From WJLY01 sp964562405 (GTDB lineage: Bacteria > Joyebacterota > Joyebacteria > Joyebacterales > Joyebacteraceae), in assembly GCA_964562405.1 (NCBI GenBank), contig CAZLTC010000001.1, positions 50,225 to 114,224 on the forward strand: DNA of 64,000 nucleotides, given 5' to 3'. Shown here in pieces: positions 8,640 through 17,887 of this stretch. The notes beneath the pieces were generated by a model. That model was given only the letters and a program-made list of their open reading frames with translations. It was not told the DNA's origin and ran no database searches. Made by a program: the position numbers and the translations under genes. Within the stretch, counting starts at the first letter, position 1. The number at the start of each line of letters is the position of its first letter.

Positions 8640-9872
8640 ATGCGCGCGTCGCGGGTCAGGGGTCTCATCGTCAACATCTGCGTTGCTGCGGCGTCCCTCG
8701 CGGTGACGTACCTGTTCATCGAGTTCGTGGTCTTCCCCAGGGTTCTGCCGCACGTGCCGCTGGGGCGGCAGATAGACCTCCACGAGGGAATACGGGCGCT
8801 CGCTCAGAGCTCCAAGTCAGGCACGCTTCCTCGCGACTACGTTGCCATCACTGGCGACTCATATGCTCAGGGCGTGGGCGACTGGGTCAGGACGGCCGAC
8901 CAGGGGCGGAACCCCCCGTACAACGTCACGCACATCTTGTACGAGCGGACGGGACGCGACGCCATCACATTCGGCGCGAGCGGTGCGGGGAGCTTGAGGG
9001 GCATCGTGGCGGAGCCTGTGACGCAGTACGAGTTCATGAAGGCCACCGGGCGGTTTCGCATAGACGAGCCCGACGTCATGGTCGTCTACTTCTACGAGGG
9101 GAACGACCTCGACGACAACGTCCGTGACGTGGCCGCCAGATACCACGGTCCGGGATGCCGCCCTGGAGAGCCCTTCGACGAGCGGGCGTTCGCGGCCTTC
9201 ATAGACCGCACGATCGTCGATGAGGACCCTCTCTACCGTCAGGCCGTGACGTTCCGGTGGTACGACAACATGTTCGTGGCCAACTTCATCTATCGTACGG
9301 CCCTGCGCACCGTGAAGTACGCGATCAACGGCAAGGAGGCGTACGTGCCGCCGCTTCCGGAGTGGCACGAGGGACCGACGAACCGTGTCGTGGTTGGCGG
9401 CGAGGCCGTCGCTATCCCGGAGGGCCTGCAGGGACCCGCGCTGGAACTCACCGAGGATGAGATCGAGCTTGGCGTCGACGTGTTCGAGCAGGCGCTCATC
9501 TACCTGCGCGGCCGCTTCGCCGACTCGCGGATCGCCGTGCTCTACGTTCCGTCGCCGCTCTCGTCTTACGAACTGGCGTCGTCCGAGGTCACCTGTCAGA
9601 CCTACCACGGTCGCGGGGACCGCTATCCCGCATCGCTCGTGCGCGAGAGGAGCGACGAGATCGCCAGCAGAGTGAGGGACGTGGCCGCGCGCGCGGGCTG
9701 CCCGTTCGCCGACGCGCGTCCCACCATACGTCGCGCGGCCGCGGAGCGCTTCGTCCACGGTCCGCTCGACTGGCGACATCTGAACAGGTACGGATTCGAG
9801 ACGCTCGCCGATACGGTGCTCGGTCTCGTGGAGGAGTGCCGCCCGACAGCGAGCGAGGAGCAGACACGTTGA
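8640..9872 (+). CDS. SGNH/GDSL-family hydrolase-like protein, membrane-anchored
   Basis: A 410-residue protein with an N-terminal membrane segment (about residues 8-30). GDSYAQG at 72-78 supplies the nucleophile Ser of the SGNH fold, and DWRHLNRYG near the C-terminus supplies the Asp-x-x-His pair. Such proteins are esterases or acyl/acetyl-group transferases acting on lipids or polysaccharides, so a cell-envelope role fits; the substrate is not known. It starts 5 nt after ispDF with GAGGGGGAG upstream and overlaps gltX by 4 nt, an unusual insertion between ispDF and a tRNA synthetase gene. Confidence 0.72.
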   Translation: MRASRVRGLIVNICVAAASLAVTYLFIEFVVFPRVLPHVPLGRQIDLHEGIRALAQSSKSGTLPRDYVAITGDSYAQGVGDWVRTADQGRNPPYNVTHILYERTGRDAITFGASGAGSLRGIVAEPVTQYEFMKATGRFRIDEPDVMVVYFYEGNDLDDNVRDVAARYHGPGCRPGEPFDERAFAAFIDRTIVDEDPLYRQAVTFRWYDNMFVANFIYRTALRTVKYAINGKEAYVPPLPEWHEGPTNRVVVGGEAVAIPEGLQGPALELTEDEIELGVDVFEQALIYLRGRFADSRIAVLYVPSPLSSYELASSEVTCQTYHGRGDRYPASLVRERSDEIASRVRDVAARAGCPFADARPTIRRAAAERFVHGPLDWRHLNRYGFETLADTVLGLVEECRPTASEEQTR

Positions 9873-11329
9873 CCGACGGAGTCCGGGTAAGGTTCGCTCC
9901 GAGCCCAACGGGGCATCTTCACGTGGGTGGCGCCCGAACGGCGCTCTTCAACTGGCTGTTCGCGAAGCACGAGGGCGGCTCGTTCGTCGTGAGGATAGAG
10001 GACACCGACATCGCCCGCTCCTCGAAGGGGTCCGAGGCGGCCGTGCTCGGCGACCTGCGCTGGCTCGGACTCGACTGGGACGAGGGGCCGGACGTCGGAG
10101 GGCCGCACGGGCCGTACCGCCAGTCTGAGCGGGCGGCGATCTACCAGGAGCACGCCCGGAGGCTGGTGTCGGCCGGCCTCGCCTATCCATGCTATTGCAC
10201 GGACGAGCAGCTCGGGGTCAAACGCAAGGCCGCCCTTGCCGCGGGGGCCGACCCCAGATACGACGGAACCTGCAGACACCTGACGGATGAGGAGCGTGCG
10301 GCCAAGGAGGCTCGGGGCCTGAGACCCGCGCTCAGGTTCCTTTCCGGCGACCGCGGCGTACGTGTGAAGGATGTGGTCAGGGGTGACGTCGAGTTCGGGA
10401 GCGAGATGCTCGGGGATTTCGTGATCCTGAGAGGCGACGGAAGGCCCACGTACAACTTCGCCGTCGTGGTGGACGATGCGCTGATGGAGATCACGCACGT
10501 CATTCGCGCGGAGGAGCACCTGCCTAACACGATGAGGCAGGTCCTGCTGTACGAGGCGCTCGGCTACGAACGCCCGAGGTTCGCGCACGTTTCGCTCATC
10601 GTGGACAAGTACCGAAGCAAACTGTCGAAGCGCAGAGGTGCGACTTCCGTCGCGGAATTCAGGGAGCGCGGATATCTGCCCGGGGCGCTTCTGAACTACC
10701 TGGCGCTCCTGGGATGGTCACCTCCGGACGACCGCGAGCTGCTCTCGAGACAGGAACTCGCGGAGTCGTTCGACATCTCGAGAGTGTCGTCGGCGCCGGC
10801 GGCATTCGACGAGGACAAGCTGGACTGGATCAACGCCCATCACATCCGGGAGGAGCCGCTAGACCGCGTGGTAGCCCTCGCTCGTCCCTTCGCTGAGGCA
10901 GCGGGTCTCGTCGAGCCGGATGAGTCCAGGTTCGCGTCGATGATCGACCTGGTGCGGCCGAGGCTCAGCAGGCTCTCGGATGTGCCGGCCGAGATCGCGA
11001 TCTTCTTCGAGGGGCAGTGGGCCCCCGATGACGACTCGCGCCGCGCTCTCTCCGAACCCGGGGCGCGCAGTGTGGTGCGCGCGGTCAGGGACCGGCTCGC
11101 TTCGGACGGCGGCGAGGTCACGGCCGATTCGTTCAAGCAGCTTCTGTCGGACGTCGGCAGAGAGGTCGGTGTGAAGGGTAAGGACCTCTATGCGCCGGTG
11201 CGGGCGGCCATGACCGGCACCACGCATGGGCCGGGGCTCGGAGAGATCGCGGCCATCATGGGCCGGGGGCTGGTCCTGCACAGGCTTGCCGAGGCTCTCT
11301 CTGGGCGAACGGAAAGGGCTTTGTCGTGA
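9869..11329 (+). CDS. gltX: Glutamyl-tRNA synthetase
   Basis: A class I synthetase that charges tRNA-Glu (possibly also tRNA-Gln in indirect aminoacylation; no Gat genes are in view). The HIGH-type motif is in APSPTGHLHVGG, then RIEDTD, and the KMSKS equivalent is KLSKRRG. TTG 9869 is chosen: the conserved RVRFAPSPTG follows 4 residues later and a GAGGAG box precedes it; an in-frame GTG 33 nt upstream lacks such spacing. The 486-residue length is normal. The stop overlaps the ddl start. Confidence 0.95.
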   Translation: MTDGVRVRFAPSPTGHLHVGGARTALFNWLFAKHEGGSFVVRIEDTDIARSSKGSEAAVLGDLRWLGLDWDEGPDVGGPHGPYRQSERAAIYQEHARRLVSAGLAYPCYCTDEQLGVKRKAALAAGADPRYDGTCRHLTDEERAAKEARGLRPALRFLSGDRGVRVKDVVRGDVEFGSEMLGDFVILRGDGRPTYNFAVVVDDALMEITHVIRAEEHLPNTMRQVLLYEALGYERPRFAHVSLIVDKYRSKLSKRRGATSVAEFRERGYLPGALLNYLALLGWSPPDDRELLSRQELAESFDISRVSSAPAAFDEDKLDWINAHHIREEPLDRVVALARPFAEAAGLVEPDESRFASMIDLVRPRLSRLSDVPAEIAIFFEGQWAPDDDSRRALSEPGARSVVRAVRDRLASDGGEVTADSFKQLLSDVGREVGVKGKDLYAPVRAAMTGTTHGPGLGEIAAIMGRGLVLHRLAEALSGRTERALS

Positions 11330-12393
11330 AGATCGCAGTTCTCTACGGGGGAGTGTCCACGGAGCGGGAAGTCTCGCTCGTCACCGGAACGGCAGTGGGA
11401 GCGGCTCTGGCCGACCGTGGCCACGACGTGCTCCTGATAGACACGGCGGTGGGGGACGTTCCGGTCGGCGCCCGCGAGGCCCAGGCCGCGGCACGGCTTG
11501 CCGGGCGGCCGGCGGCGCCACGGTCCTCGCGGGACAGCACGGCGAGAGCGGTCGCCGGCGAGGCCGTGGGGCAGGCGGACGTGGTGTTAATCGCCCTGCA
11601 CGGCGCGGCGGGGGAGAACGGGACGGTTCAGGGCCTGCTGGAGCTGTCCGGAAAGCGCTACACCGGCTCCGGAGTCCTGGCCAGCGCCCTGGCGATGGAC
11701 AAACGGATGTCGAAGCTCGCCTTCCGCGCGGCTGGTGTTCCGACGCCAGACTGGCGCGTGGTGACGGTGGAGTGCGCCCGGGTCGAGAGCCGGTGTGACG
11801 GTTCGCCTTCGTTTCCGGATGACCTCCCGCTCGAGTCGGCTGCAGAGGCTACGGGTGAACTCGGGGGATACCCGCTCATCGTCAAGCCCAACGACCAGGG
11901 CTCAACCGTCGGGCTGACGCTCGTGACCCGCGGAGAGCAGCTCGCCGACGCGATCGCGCTCGCCGGGCGCTACGGGAGGAACGTGCTGCTCGAGACGTAC
12001 ATCCCCGGCCGGGAGCTGACGGTTGCGGTGCTCGAGGACAGGGCGTTGCCCCCGGTCGAGGTCGCTCCGCACAAAGGTCTCTACGACTACGAGAGCAAGT
12101 ACACGAAGGGCATGACCGACTACACGTGCCCGGCCGACGTCCCGGCGGACACCGCGGTGGCGCTCGGGGAAAGCGGACTCGCGGCCTTCGCGGCGCTGGG
12201 CTGCAGCGGCTACGCCCGCGTCGACTATCGCCTCGGTCCGGATGGCGCGTTCTGGTGCCTGGAGGTCAACACGGTGCCAGGTATGACCGAGTTCAGCCTC
12301 GTGCCCATGGCCGCCCGAGCGGCCGGGATCGAGTTCGGCGAGCTCTGCGAGCGCATAGTGGGAACGGCCCTCCGGGGTTCCCGGTCCGGCTGA
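11326..12393 (+). CDS. ddl: D-alanine--D-alanine ligase
   Basis: ATP-grasp enzyme making the D-Ala-D-Ala dipeptide for peptidoglycan. It shows the N-terminal GGVSTEREVS, HGAAGENGTVQG, IVKPNDQGSTVG and C-terminal EVNTVPGMTEFSL motifs. The protein is 355 residues, slightly longer than E. coli DdlB because of an insert near residues 145-180. It starts at GTG 11326, overlapping the gltX stop by 4 nt. It ends the housekeeping operon rather than sitting in a mur/fts cluster. Confidence 0.95.
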   Translation: MKIAVLYGGVSTEREVSLVTGTAVGAALADRGHDVLLIDTAVGDVPVGAREAQAAARLAGRPAAPRSSRDSTARAVAGEAVGQADVVLIALHGAAGENGTVQGLLELSGKRYTGSGVLASALAMDKRMSKLAFRAAGVPTPDWRVVTVECARVESRCDGSPSFPDDLPLESAAEATGELGGYPLIVKPNDQGSTVGLTLVTRGEQLADAIALAGRYGRNVLLETYIPGRELTVAVLEDRALPPVEVAPHKGLYDYESKYTKGMTDYTCPADVPADTAVALGESGLAAFAALGCSGYARVDYRLGPDGAFWCLEVNTVPGMTEFSLVPMAARAAGIEFGELCERIVGTALRGSRSG

Positions 12394-12484
12394 GTGGCGG
12401 CCGGGTCAGGCGCCCGTGAGTGAGTGCGGTGGACCATCTGAGACGAAAGAGGGCCCTTGAAACGGCCCTGAAGCAGGGCGACTG

Positions 12485-12501
12485 CTGGCACATCTGATGC
12501 A
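12485..12501 (+). promoter_or_regulatory. Sigma-54-type (-24/-12) promoter
   Basis: TGGCAC at 12486-12491 and ATGCA at 12497-12501 match the RpoN consensus TGGCAC-N5-TTGCA with one mismatch. The GG (12487-12488) and GC (12499-12500) dinucleotides are exactly 10 nt apart, as required. Exopolysaccharide/PEP-CTERM genes in other bacteria are known to use RpoN promoters. Predicted start of transcription is near 12512. Confidence 0.65.
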
Positions 12502-12519
12502 GTATCGATGGGGAAACAA

Positions 12520-12538
12520 GGGCGCGGCGATGGCGCCC
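12520..12538 (+). other. Stem-loop in predicted 5' RNA
   Basis: GGGCGC and GCGCCC form a perfect 6-bp stem with a 7-nt loop just after the predicted sigma-54 start site. Confidence 0.35.
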
Positions 12539-12568
12539 GGACCCGTCCGTACGGCACACACGGTCTGG

Positions 12569-12592
12569 GGCGGCCCATGTGGCCGCCTTGTT
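12569..12592 (+). terminator. Terminator-like hairpin in the leader
   Basis: GGCGGCC (12569-12575) and GGCCGCC (12581-12587) form a perfect 7-bp stem with a 5-nt loop followed by TTGTT. The U tract is short. It could end a ddl read-through transcript, act as an attenuator, or end a short RNA of about 80 nt from the sigma-54 site. Confidence 0.5.
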
Positions 12593-12725
12593 AAATGATT
12601 GTGTGGTAATGACTTGAAGGGTCCAGGGTGTGTCGCAGGGGGCACGGACCGTCGGGAAAGGCTACACTCGGCCTGCGAATCCTGTTGACCGGGGAGATGG
12701 CTGCCTGTAGCTTTCCCCAGTGGCT

Positions 12726-12751
12726 CCCACGGCGGCCTGCGCCGCCGTGGG
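12726..12751 (+). other. Perfect 11-bp GC-rich hairpin in the wza leader
   Basis: CCCACGGCGGC and GCCGCCGTGGG pair completely around a 4-nt loop. No U tract follows, so it is unlikely to be an intrinsic terminator; it may stabilise or gate the mRNA leader about 108 nt before wza. Confidence 0.45.
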
Positions 12752-12858
12752 TGAGTTCGTAAGTGCCCAACAGCCGCACAATTGGTGGCTCCGCGCCCTC
12801 CGGCAGCGGTCGGGGAAGGCGTCGTCCTGGAACGTTTCAGTTCGCGGGGGAACAGCCG

Positions 12859-13881
12859 ATGTCGTACGGACGAGCATTGCAGATTGCTCTAGTTGTGGTG
12901 GCCGTCATACTGCCGGTCACCGAGGCCGCCTCACAGCTGCCATCGGACTACGAGATCGGCCCAGGAGACGTGTTGGCGATATCCGTCTGGCGACACCCGG
13001 ATCTTGACAGGAGCGTGGTCGTTCGCTCGAACGGCACGGTCACATTCCCGCCGGTGGGTGACCTGACGGCCTCCGGGCTGACGCCGGTCGAGCTGTCGAG
13101 AGAGATCATGCAGCGCCTGCGCGATTACACGCGTGAGACCACGCAGGTGACCGTTTCGATGGCTCAGTTCAACAGCCGCGCCATCTACCTGACCGGCCAG
13201 GTAGCTGCGCCGGGACGCTACAGCTTCGAACGTATTCCGGATCTGCTGCAGCTCCTGAGCCAGGCCGGAGGGCCGCTGCCGGGTGCCGACCTCTCGGCGG
13301 TCTCGATCGTGCGCCCTGCGGCCGGGGGCGCAGACGTGACGAGGGTCGACGTCGGCGCCTACATGAGGGGACAGGAGTCAGCCGCGCTGCCGGTTCTCCA
13401 ACCCGGCGACACCGTGGACGTCCCATCGCTGGCGATGGGCGGCAGCGCCATGGGAGGCGCTGGGCTGGTCTACATACTGGGCGAGGTGACCACTCCCGGC
13501 GCGTACCCCGCGACCGACGGACTTGATCTGCTGCAACTCATCGCGCTGGCGGGCGGAACCACTCCAGAGGCGAGACTGAACAACGTGGCCGTAGTCATGA
13601 ACGGTGGAGGCAGCCAGGTCGTTGCCACGGTGGATCTGGACAGGGTGATCGAGCACGGGACGGCTGATCCCTTCCTGCTGGGGTCTGGTGACAGGGTCGT
13701 CGTGCAGGGCAGGACGTCGAGCGTGCTCGCCCAGACGCTCGGAATAACCTCGACAGTGCTCGGGTACGGGCGCGACATCCTGTCCTCGTACCTGCTCTAC
13801 CTGAGCGTTGACAGAGAACTGGCCGACCGCCAGGCCAGAGCGGCGGCAGAGGCGTCAGCGGCCGAGGCGGCCGCCCAGTAG
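12859..13881 (+). CDS. Polysaccharide export outer-membrane protein (Wza family)
   Basis: Periplasmic/outer-membrane export protein of a Wza/Wzc capsule- or EPS-type system. It has a signal peptide (about residues 1-24), then a Poly_export domain beginning YEIGPGDVLAISVWRHPDL. Two SLBB-type domains follow (ITYLTGQVAAPGRY-like segment near 100 and YILGEVTTPGAYPA near 210). ATG 12859 follows a GGGGGAA ribosome site; upstream in-frame residues are not signal-like. The 340-residue protein has no lipobox. It is the first gene of the exopolysaccharide operon. Confidence 0.9.
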   Translation: MSYGRALQIALVVVAVILPVTEAASQLPSDYEIGPGDVLAISVWRHPDLDRSVVVRSNGTVTFPPVGDLTASGLTPVELSREIMQRLRDYTRETTQVTVSMAQFNSRAIYLTGQVAAPGRYSFERIPDLLQLLSQAGGPLPGADLSAVSIVRPAAGGADVTRVDVGAYMRGQESAALPVLQPGDTVDVPSLAMGGSAMGGAGLVYILGEVTTPGAYPATDGLDLLQLIALAGGTTPEARLNNVAVVMNGGGSQVVATVDLDRVIEHGTADPFLLGSGDRVVVQGRTSSVLAQTLGITSTVLGYGRDILSSYLLYLSVDRELADRQARAAAEASAAEAAAQ

Positions 13882-13901
13882 CGGGGGGAATACTGACCGG
13901 C

Positions 13902-15949
13902 ATGAGACAGTCGGACGCGACTCACGAGCAGGAGATCAAGACCCTGGACATTCGCTCCTACGTCAAGGCCATGTGGCGACGGAAGTGGCTGCTCATCATA
14001 CCCGTCGCGGCGGCGGCAGTGGTCGGATACGCATCGGGCAAGCTGCTCCCTCCGGTGTACGAGTCGAGGAGCACGGTGGTAGTGCGGGTACAGGAGCGGC
14101 TCTCAGAGCCACTCGCCAGGCTAGTGGGCAGGTCGCCCGTCGAGGATCAGCTCTCGCGGCTGCAGGAGAGGGTGAAGAGCCGCACGTTCCTGATCGAGCT
14201 TGTCCGCAGCCTCGACATGGCGGACGACGAATCGGTCCGCGCCTGGGCGCGCCGCATGCATGAGAAGAACCCATCCGTGTCGGAGGATGAGCTCGCGGAG
14301 AGCAAGGCGGTCGAGTACCTGCAGAACAGGATCGCGGTCGTCAGGACTTCGACGAACGGATTCCAGGTCGTGGCGCGTGACCTGGACCCCGACAGGGCGC
14401 TCCTCCTGGCCCAGCACATAACGAACGCCTTCGTCAGCGCGTCGAACCGCGAGCAGATCGAGGANNNNNNNNNNNNNNNNNNNNNNNNNNNNNNNNNNNN
14501 NNNNNNNNNNNNNNNNNNNNNNNNNNNNNNNNNNNNNNNNNNNNNNNNNNNNNNNNNNNNNNNNGGGAGATAGCCTCCGTCCTCGTCAGGGCGAGCGATG
14601 ACGCGCCCGAGGCGACGACCCTGTTCGTCAGTTCCGCCGAGAAGAAGGATCGCGTCCGCGCCGAGGCTCGAGCGATGGCGATGCAGGCCGTGCCCGACGC
14701 CTCCTCACAGCTCTACGAGGCGTACGCCGAGCTCAAGATAGCCGAGGTCGAGGAGCTGATGTCGGCCGAGCGCCGGAGGATTCTCGGAAGGTTCATGTGG
14801 AACTACGCCCAGGGCCGCGCGAACGCGCCCGAGCGCGAGCTCGAGTACACGCGCCTGGTGCAGGAGGTCGAGAGCAACCGCGCTTTGTACGAGGCGTTCC
14901 TGGAGCAGTCGGCCGCGGGTCAGATCACCGAAGCTCTCGAGGCCGCCCGCGCCGGTGGTCGCTTCGAGATCGTCGAGCCGCCGACGCGACCAACCGCGCC
15001 CGTCGCGCCGGACAAGATGATGATCCTCGGACTCGCGATCCTGGCTGGGCTCATCGTCGGGTTTGCGTCGGTCCTCGTCGTAGAGCAGGGCGACACGTCC
15101 TTCAAGGATGTGGACGACATAGAGAGGACGCTCGGGCTGCCTGCGCTGGCGACCGTCCCCGAGGCCGACATCTTCAAGGCGATAGGCGCCGAGGAGAAGC
15201 GAAGGCGCAAGAACAGAACTCCCGTGAGGCTGGACGGAAAGTCGAGGCTCGTCCGCTACATGCTGCGCGAGACGCCCATCTCCTTCGAGTTCCGGAGGCT
15301 GGCGAGGAAGCTCGGTCATAGGTTTGGCGGAGAGATACCCGCGTCGATCCTGGTCACCAGCTCGCACAGGGGAGAGGGCAAGACGACGGCCGCCGCGTGC
15401 TTGGCGATAACGCTGGCAAAGCACTACGGCAGAAAGACCGTTCTCGTCGACGCCGACCTCAGGAAGCCAAGGGTTCATCAGCTCCTCGAGGTGCCGAGGG
15501 AGCCGGGCCTCTCAGACGCGCTGGAGCGCGGCCATCTGCTGGGCTCTGACCTTAAGCCGACCGCGCTGGCCAACCTCTTTGTGCTCCCCTGCGGGACCCG
15601 CAGGGACCAGCCGACCTGGTTGCTCGAGTCGATGCCGGCGTCGCGCGTGATGGAAGAGCTTCTCTCGCAGTTCGAGCACGTCATCATAGACAGTGCGCCC
15701 AACGTGGCCGTGCCGGATGCGATCCTGCTAGGCGGCTCGGTGGACGGTGTGGTGATGGTTCTGAGGGCGGGAGTGACGCCCAGAGAGGTCGTCACGAGGG
15801 GCATCGAACTCCAGCTCGAGGAAACCACGAACGTGCTGGGGCTCATCGTCAACAACCTGGCGCGTGTGCTGCCCTACTACTACGACTACAAGTACTACCG
15901 CTACGATCGGCAGGAGCCGGCGGAGGACGCGGAGCGAAGGGACGCGTGA
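13902..15949 (+). CDS. Wzc-like chain-length determinant / tyrosine autokinase (interrupted by a scaffold gap)
   Basis: An inner-membrane co-polymerase and BY-kinase that controls polysaccharide chain length and export. The N-terminal part has a Wzz domain with a first membrane segment near residues 30-50. After the 100-N gap (14465-14564) come a coiled-coil region and the second membrane segment, then a kinase domain with Walker A (SSHRGEGKTT), Walker A' (VLVDADLRKPR) and Walker B (HVIIDSAP). The tail holds a tyrosine cluster (YYYDYKYYRY). The two sides are in different frames over the 100 N, as expected for a placeholder gap. I treat them as one gene. Confidence 0.85.
14465..14564. other. 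Assembly gap of 100 N
   Basis: Exactly 100 N inside the Wzc-like gene; true length unknown. Confidence 1.
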
Positions 15950-15956
15950 CAGCGAC

Positions 15957-17111
15957 ATGCTCAGGACACTCTCCGTGTTCGGGACTCGTCCCGAGGCCAT
16001 CAAGATGGCACCGGTCGTCGCGGAACTCGAACGGCGCGGCGGCAGTGTCGAGTCGCGCGTGTGCGTCACGGCCCAACACAGGGAGATGCTCGACCAGGTT
16101 CTCGAAGTGTTCGGGATGGAGCCGGACCACGACCTGGGCGTGATGACGGAGGATCAGTCGCCTCGCGGCGTTACCGCCGCGGTGCTACAGGGCCTGGACC
16201 CGATCCTCTCCGATCTTGAGCCCGACCTCGTCCTCGTCCACGGGGACACGACCACGACCATGGCCGCGTCGCTCGCCGCCTTCTACCGAAGGGTGCCGGT
16301 CGCCCACGTGGAGGCCGGTCTCAGGACTCACGACCGCTATTCCCCATTCCCTGAAGAGATGAACCGCGTCGTGACCGACGCGCTGTCGACGTACCACTTC
16401 GCGCCAACGCGCAGGTCACGTGAGAATCTCATGCGCGAGGGCGTGTCGCCGGACTCGATAACCGTAACCGGGAACACGGTGATAGACGCTCTCAGGGACG
16501 TCGCGGGCAGGTCAGGCCGTCCCGAGACACGGGTCCCCGAAGGTAAGAGGCTCGTGCTGGTCACCGCACACAGGCGAGAGAACTTCGGACGGCCCCTGGA
16601 GGACATCTGCCTGGCGCTGCGCGACGTCGCGGAGCGGTTCGACGACGTTGTGCTTGTCTACCCGGTCCACCTGAATCCGAACGTGCAGAGGACGGCGAGG
16701 TCGATACTCGGTGGACACAGGAGGATCATCCTCACTGACCCGCTTCCGTACATGGAGTTCGTGCGGTTGCTCAAGACCTCGTATCTGGTCGTGACCGACT
16801 CCGGCGGGCTTCAGGAGGAGGCGCCTTCTCTCGGCAAGCCCGTGCTCGTGCTCCGTCACGAGACGGAGAGGCCGGAGGCCGTCGAGGCCGGGACCGTGAG
16901 GGTCGTCGGTACCGACAGGGAGACCATCGTCTTCGAGTGCGCGCGCCTGCTTACGGACGAGGCAGCGTACCGGGACATGGCGGAGGCCGTGAATCCCTAC
17001 GGCGACGGACTCGCGTCGGGGAGGATCGTGGACGCGCTGCTGGCCTCGTTCGGCGAGCCGGGGGCTCGAAAGCCGGTCGAGTTCGACCCCACGCGCGGGG
17101 GAGGTAGATGA
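15957..17111 (+). CDS. wecB: UDP-N-acetylglucosamine 2-epimerase (non-hydrolysing)
   Basis: Interconverts UDP-GlcNAc and UDP-ManNAc (or a WbpI-like derivative) for polysaccharide synthesis. The family signatures are clear: FGTRPEAIKMAPVV, HGDTTT, HVEAGLRT, PEEMNR and TDSGGLQEEA. ATG 15957 gives the canonical N-terminus, 384 residues. It lies 7 nt after the kinase and overlaps the GT2 gene by 4 nt (ATGA). WlbA/WlbB-like genes at 47-49 kb mean the substrate could instead be a diacetamido uronate sugar nucleotide. Confidence 0.92.
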   Translation: MLRTLSVFGTRPEAIKMAPVVAELERRGGSVESRVCVTAQHREMLDQVLEVFGMEPDHDLGVMTEDQSPRGVTAAVLQGLDPILSDLEPDLVLVHGDTTTTMAASLAAFYRRVPVAHVEAGLRTHDRYSPFPEEMNRVVTDALSTYHFAPTRRSRENLMREGVSPDSITVTGNTVIDALRDVAGRSGRPETRVPEGKRLVLVTAHRRENFGRPLEDICLALRDVAERFDDVVLVYPVHLNPNVQRTARSILGGHRRIILTDPLPYMEFVRLLKTSYLVVTDSGGLQEEAPSLGKPVLVLRHETERPEAVEAGTVRVVGTDRETIVFECARLLTDEAAYRDMAEAVNPYGDGLASGRIVDALLASFGEPGARKPVEFDPTRGGGR

Positions 17112-17887
17112 TGCTGCTCGTGCTCCTTCCGGCGTTCAACGAGGCGGACTCGATGCGCCCGCTGATGCGCGGCCTCGGGGAGACGTTCCGCGGCCTCGCA
17201 ATGCCTGCTTCCGTGCTCCTTGTCGATGACGGGAGCAGCGACGACACCGTCGCGCGCGCGCGCAGCGCCGCCCGCGAGTTCGACGTGCAGCTCGCGGTTG
17301 AGGCGCACGGCACGAACAGAGGCCTGGGCGCGGCGCTCAGGACGGGATTCGAGCGCGCGAACTTGATGCTCGGAGGAGAGGGCGTCCTCGTGGGGATGGA
17401 CGCCGACAACACGCACGACCCCTCCGCCATTCCCGCGATGCTCGCGAAGCTCGACGAGGGCAACGACGTCGTCATCGCATCGAGGTACGCACCCGGCGGC
17501 CAGGAGGTGGGTCTGTCGCCGCTGCGGAGTCTCCTGTCCAGGGGTGCGAGCCTGACGATGCGGACGTTCCTGCCGGTCAGCGGTGCGCGAGACTACTCGT
17601 GCGGGTACCGCGCGTACTCCGGCGAGGCACTCGCCAGGGCGCTCGAGGTCTACGGTGACGAGTTCATCGTGGAGTCGGGCTTCGTGGCGTCCGCGGAGAT
17701 CCTGGTCAAGATGGCATACCTCCCCAGCAGGGTAGCGGAGGTGCCGCTGGTGCTCAGATACGACAGGAAGGGCGGCGCCAGCAAGATGAACATCGGGCGC
17801 ACGATCGCACGCTACCTGAGGCTGATCTCGGCCGGCAAGCGCGCGATAGCGATGAGGTCGAGAGCCAAGAGGGAGGCAGTTGAATGA
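17108..17887 (+). CDS. GT2 family glycosyltransferase (DPM1/ArnC-like)
   Basis: A 259-residue GT-A fold enzyme with LLPAFNEADS at the N-terminus, DDGSSDDT, and the metal-binding segment MDADNTHDP. There are no strong membrane helices, as in dolichol-phosphate-mannose-synthase-type enzymes that load a sugar on a polyprenyl phosphate. GGGGGAGG at 17097-17104 supports ATG 17108. The next two genes encode a four-helix SMR/EamA-like protein and a GT39 (PMT/ArnT-like) transferase. The trio therefore resembles a lipid-linked-sugar synthesis, flipping and transfer set. Confidence 0.85.
   Translation: MMLLVLLPAFNEADSMRPLMRGLGETFRGLAMPASVLLVDDGSSDDTVARARSAAREFDVQLAVEAHGTNRGLGAALRTGFERANLMLGGEGVLVGMDADNTHDPSAIPAMLAKLDEGNDVVIASRYAPGGQEVGLSPLRSLLSRGASLTMRTFLPVSGARDYSCGYRAYSGEALARALEVYGDEFIVESGFVASAEILVKMAYLPSRVAEVPLVLRYDRKGGASKMNIGRTIARYLRLISAGKRAIAMRSRAKREAVE

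Larger units (their letters stand above)
12394..12858. other. 465-bp non-coding leader between ddl and the polysaccharide operon
   Basis: No credible coding sequence is seen. The spacer holds an AGGGCC/GGCCCT inverted repeat (12450-12469), a sigma-54-type promoter (12485-12501), a hairpin at 12520-12538, a terminator-like hairpin at 12569-12592 and an 11-bp stem at 12726-12751. The density of structure suggests regulation of the downstream operon at the RNA level as well as at the promoter. Confidence 0.6.

Noticed and set aside
8859..9908. Minus-strand open frame opposite the SGNH gene
   Set aside because: Low-complexity shadow of the SGNH frame with no recognisable motif or ribosome site.
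12499..12595. Cyclic-di-GMP (GEMM) riboswitch before the EPS operon
   Set aside because: The conserved GEMM core (CGCAAAGCC-type segment and tetraloop receptor) is not present; only generic hairpins are seen.
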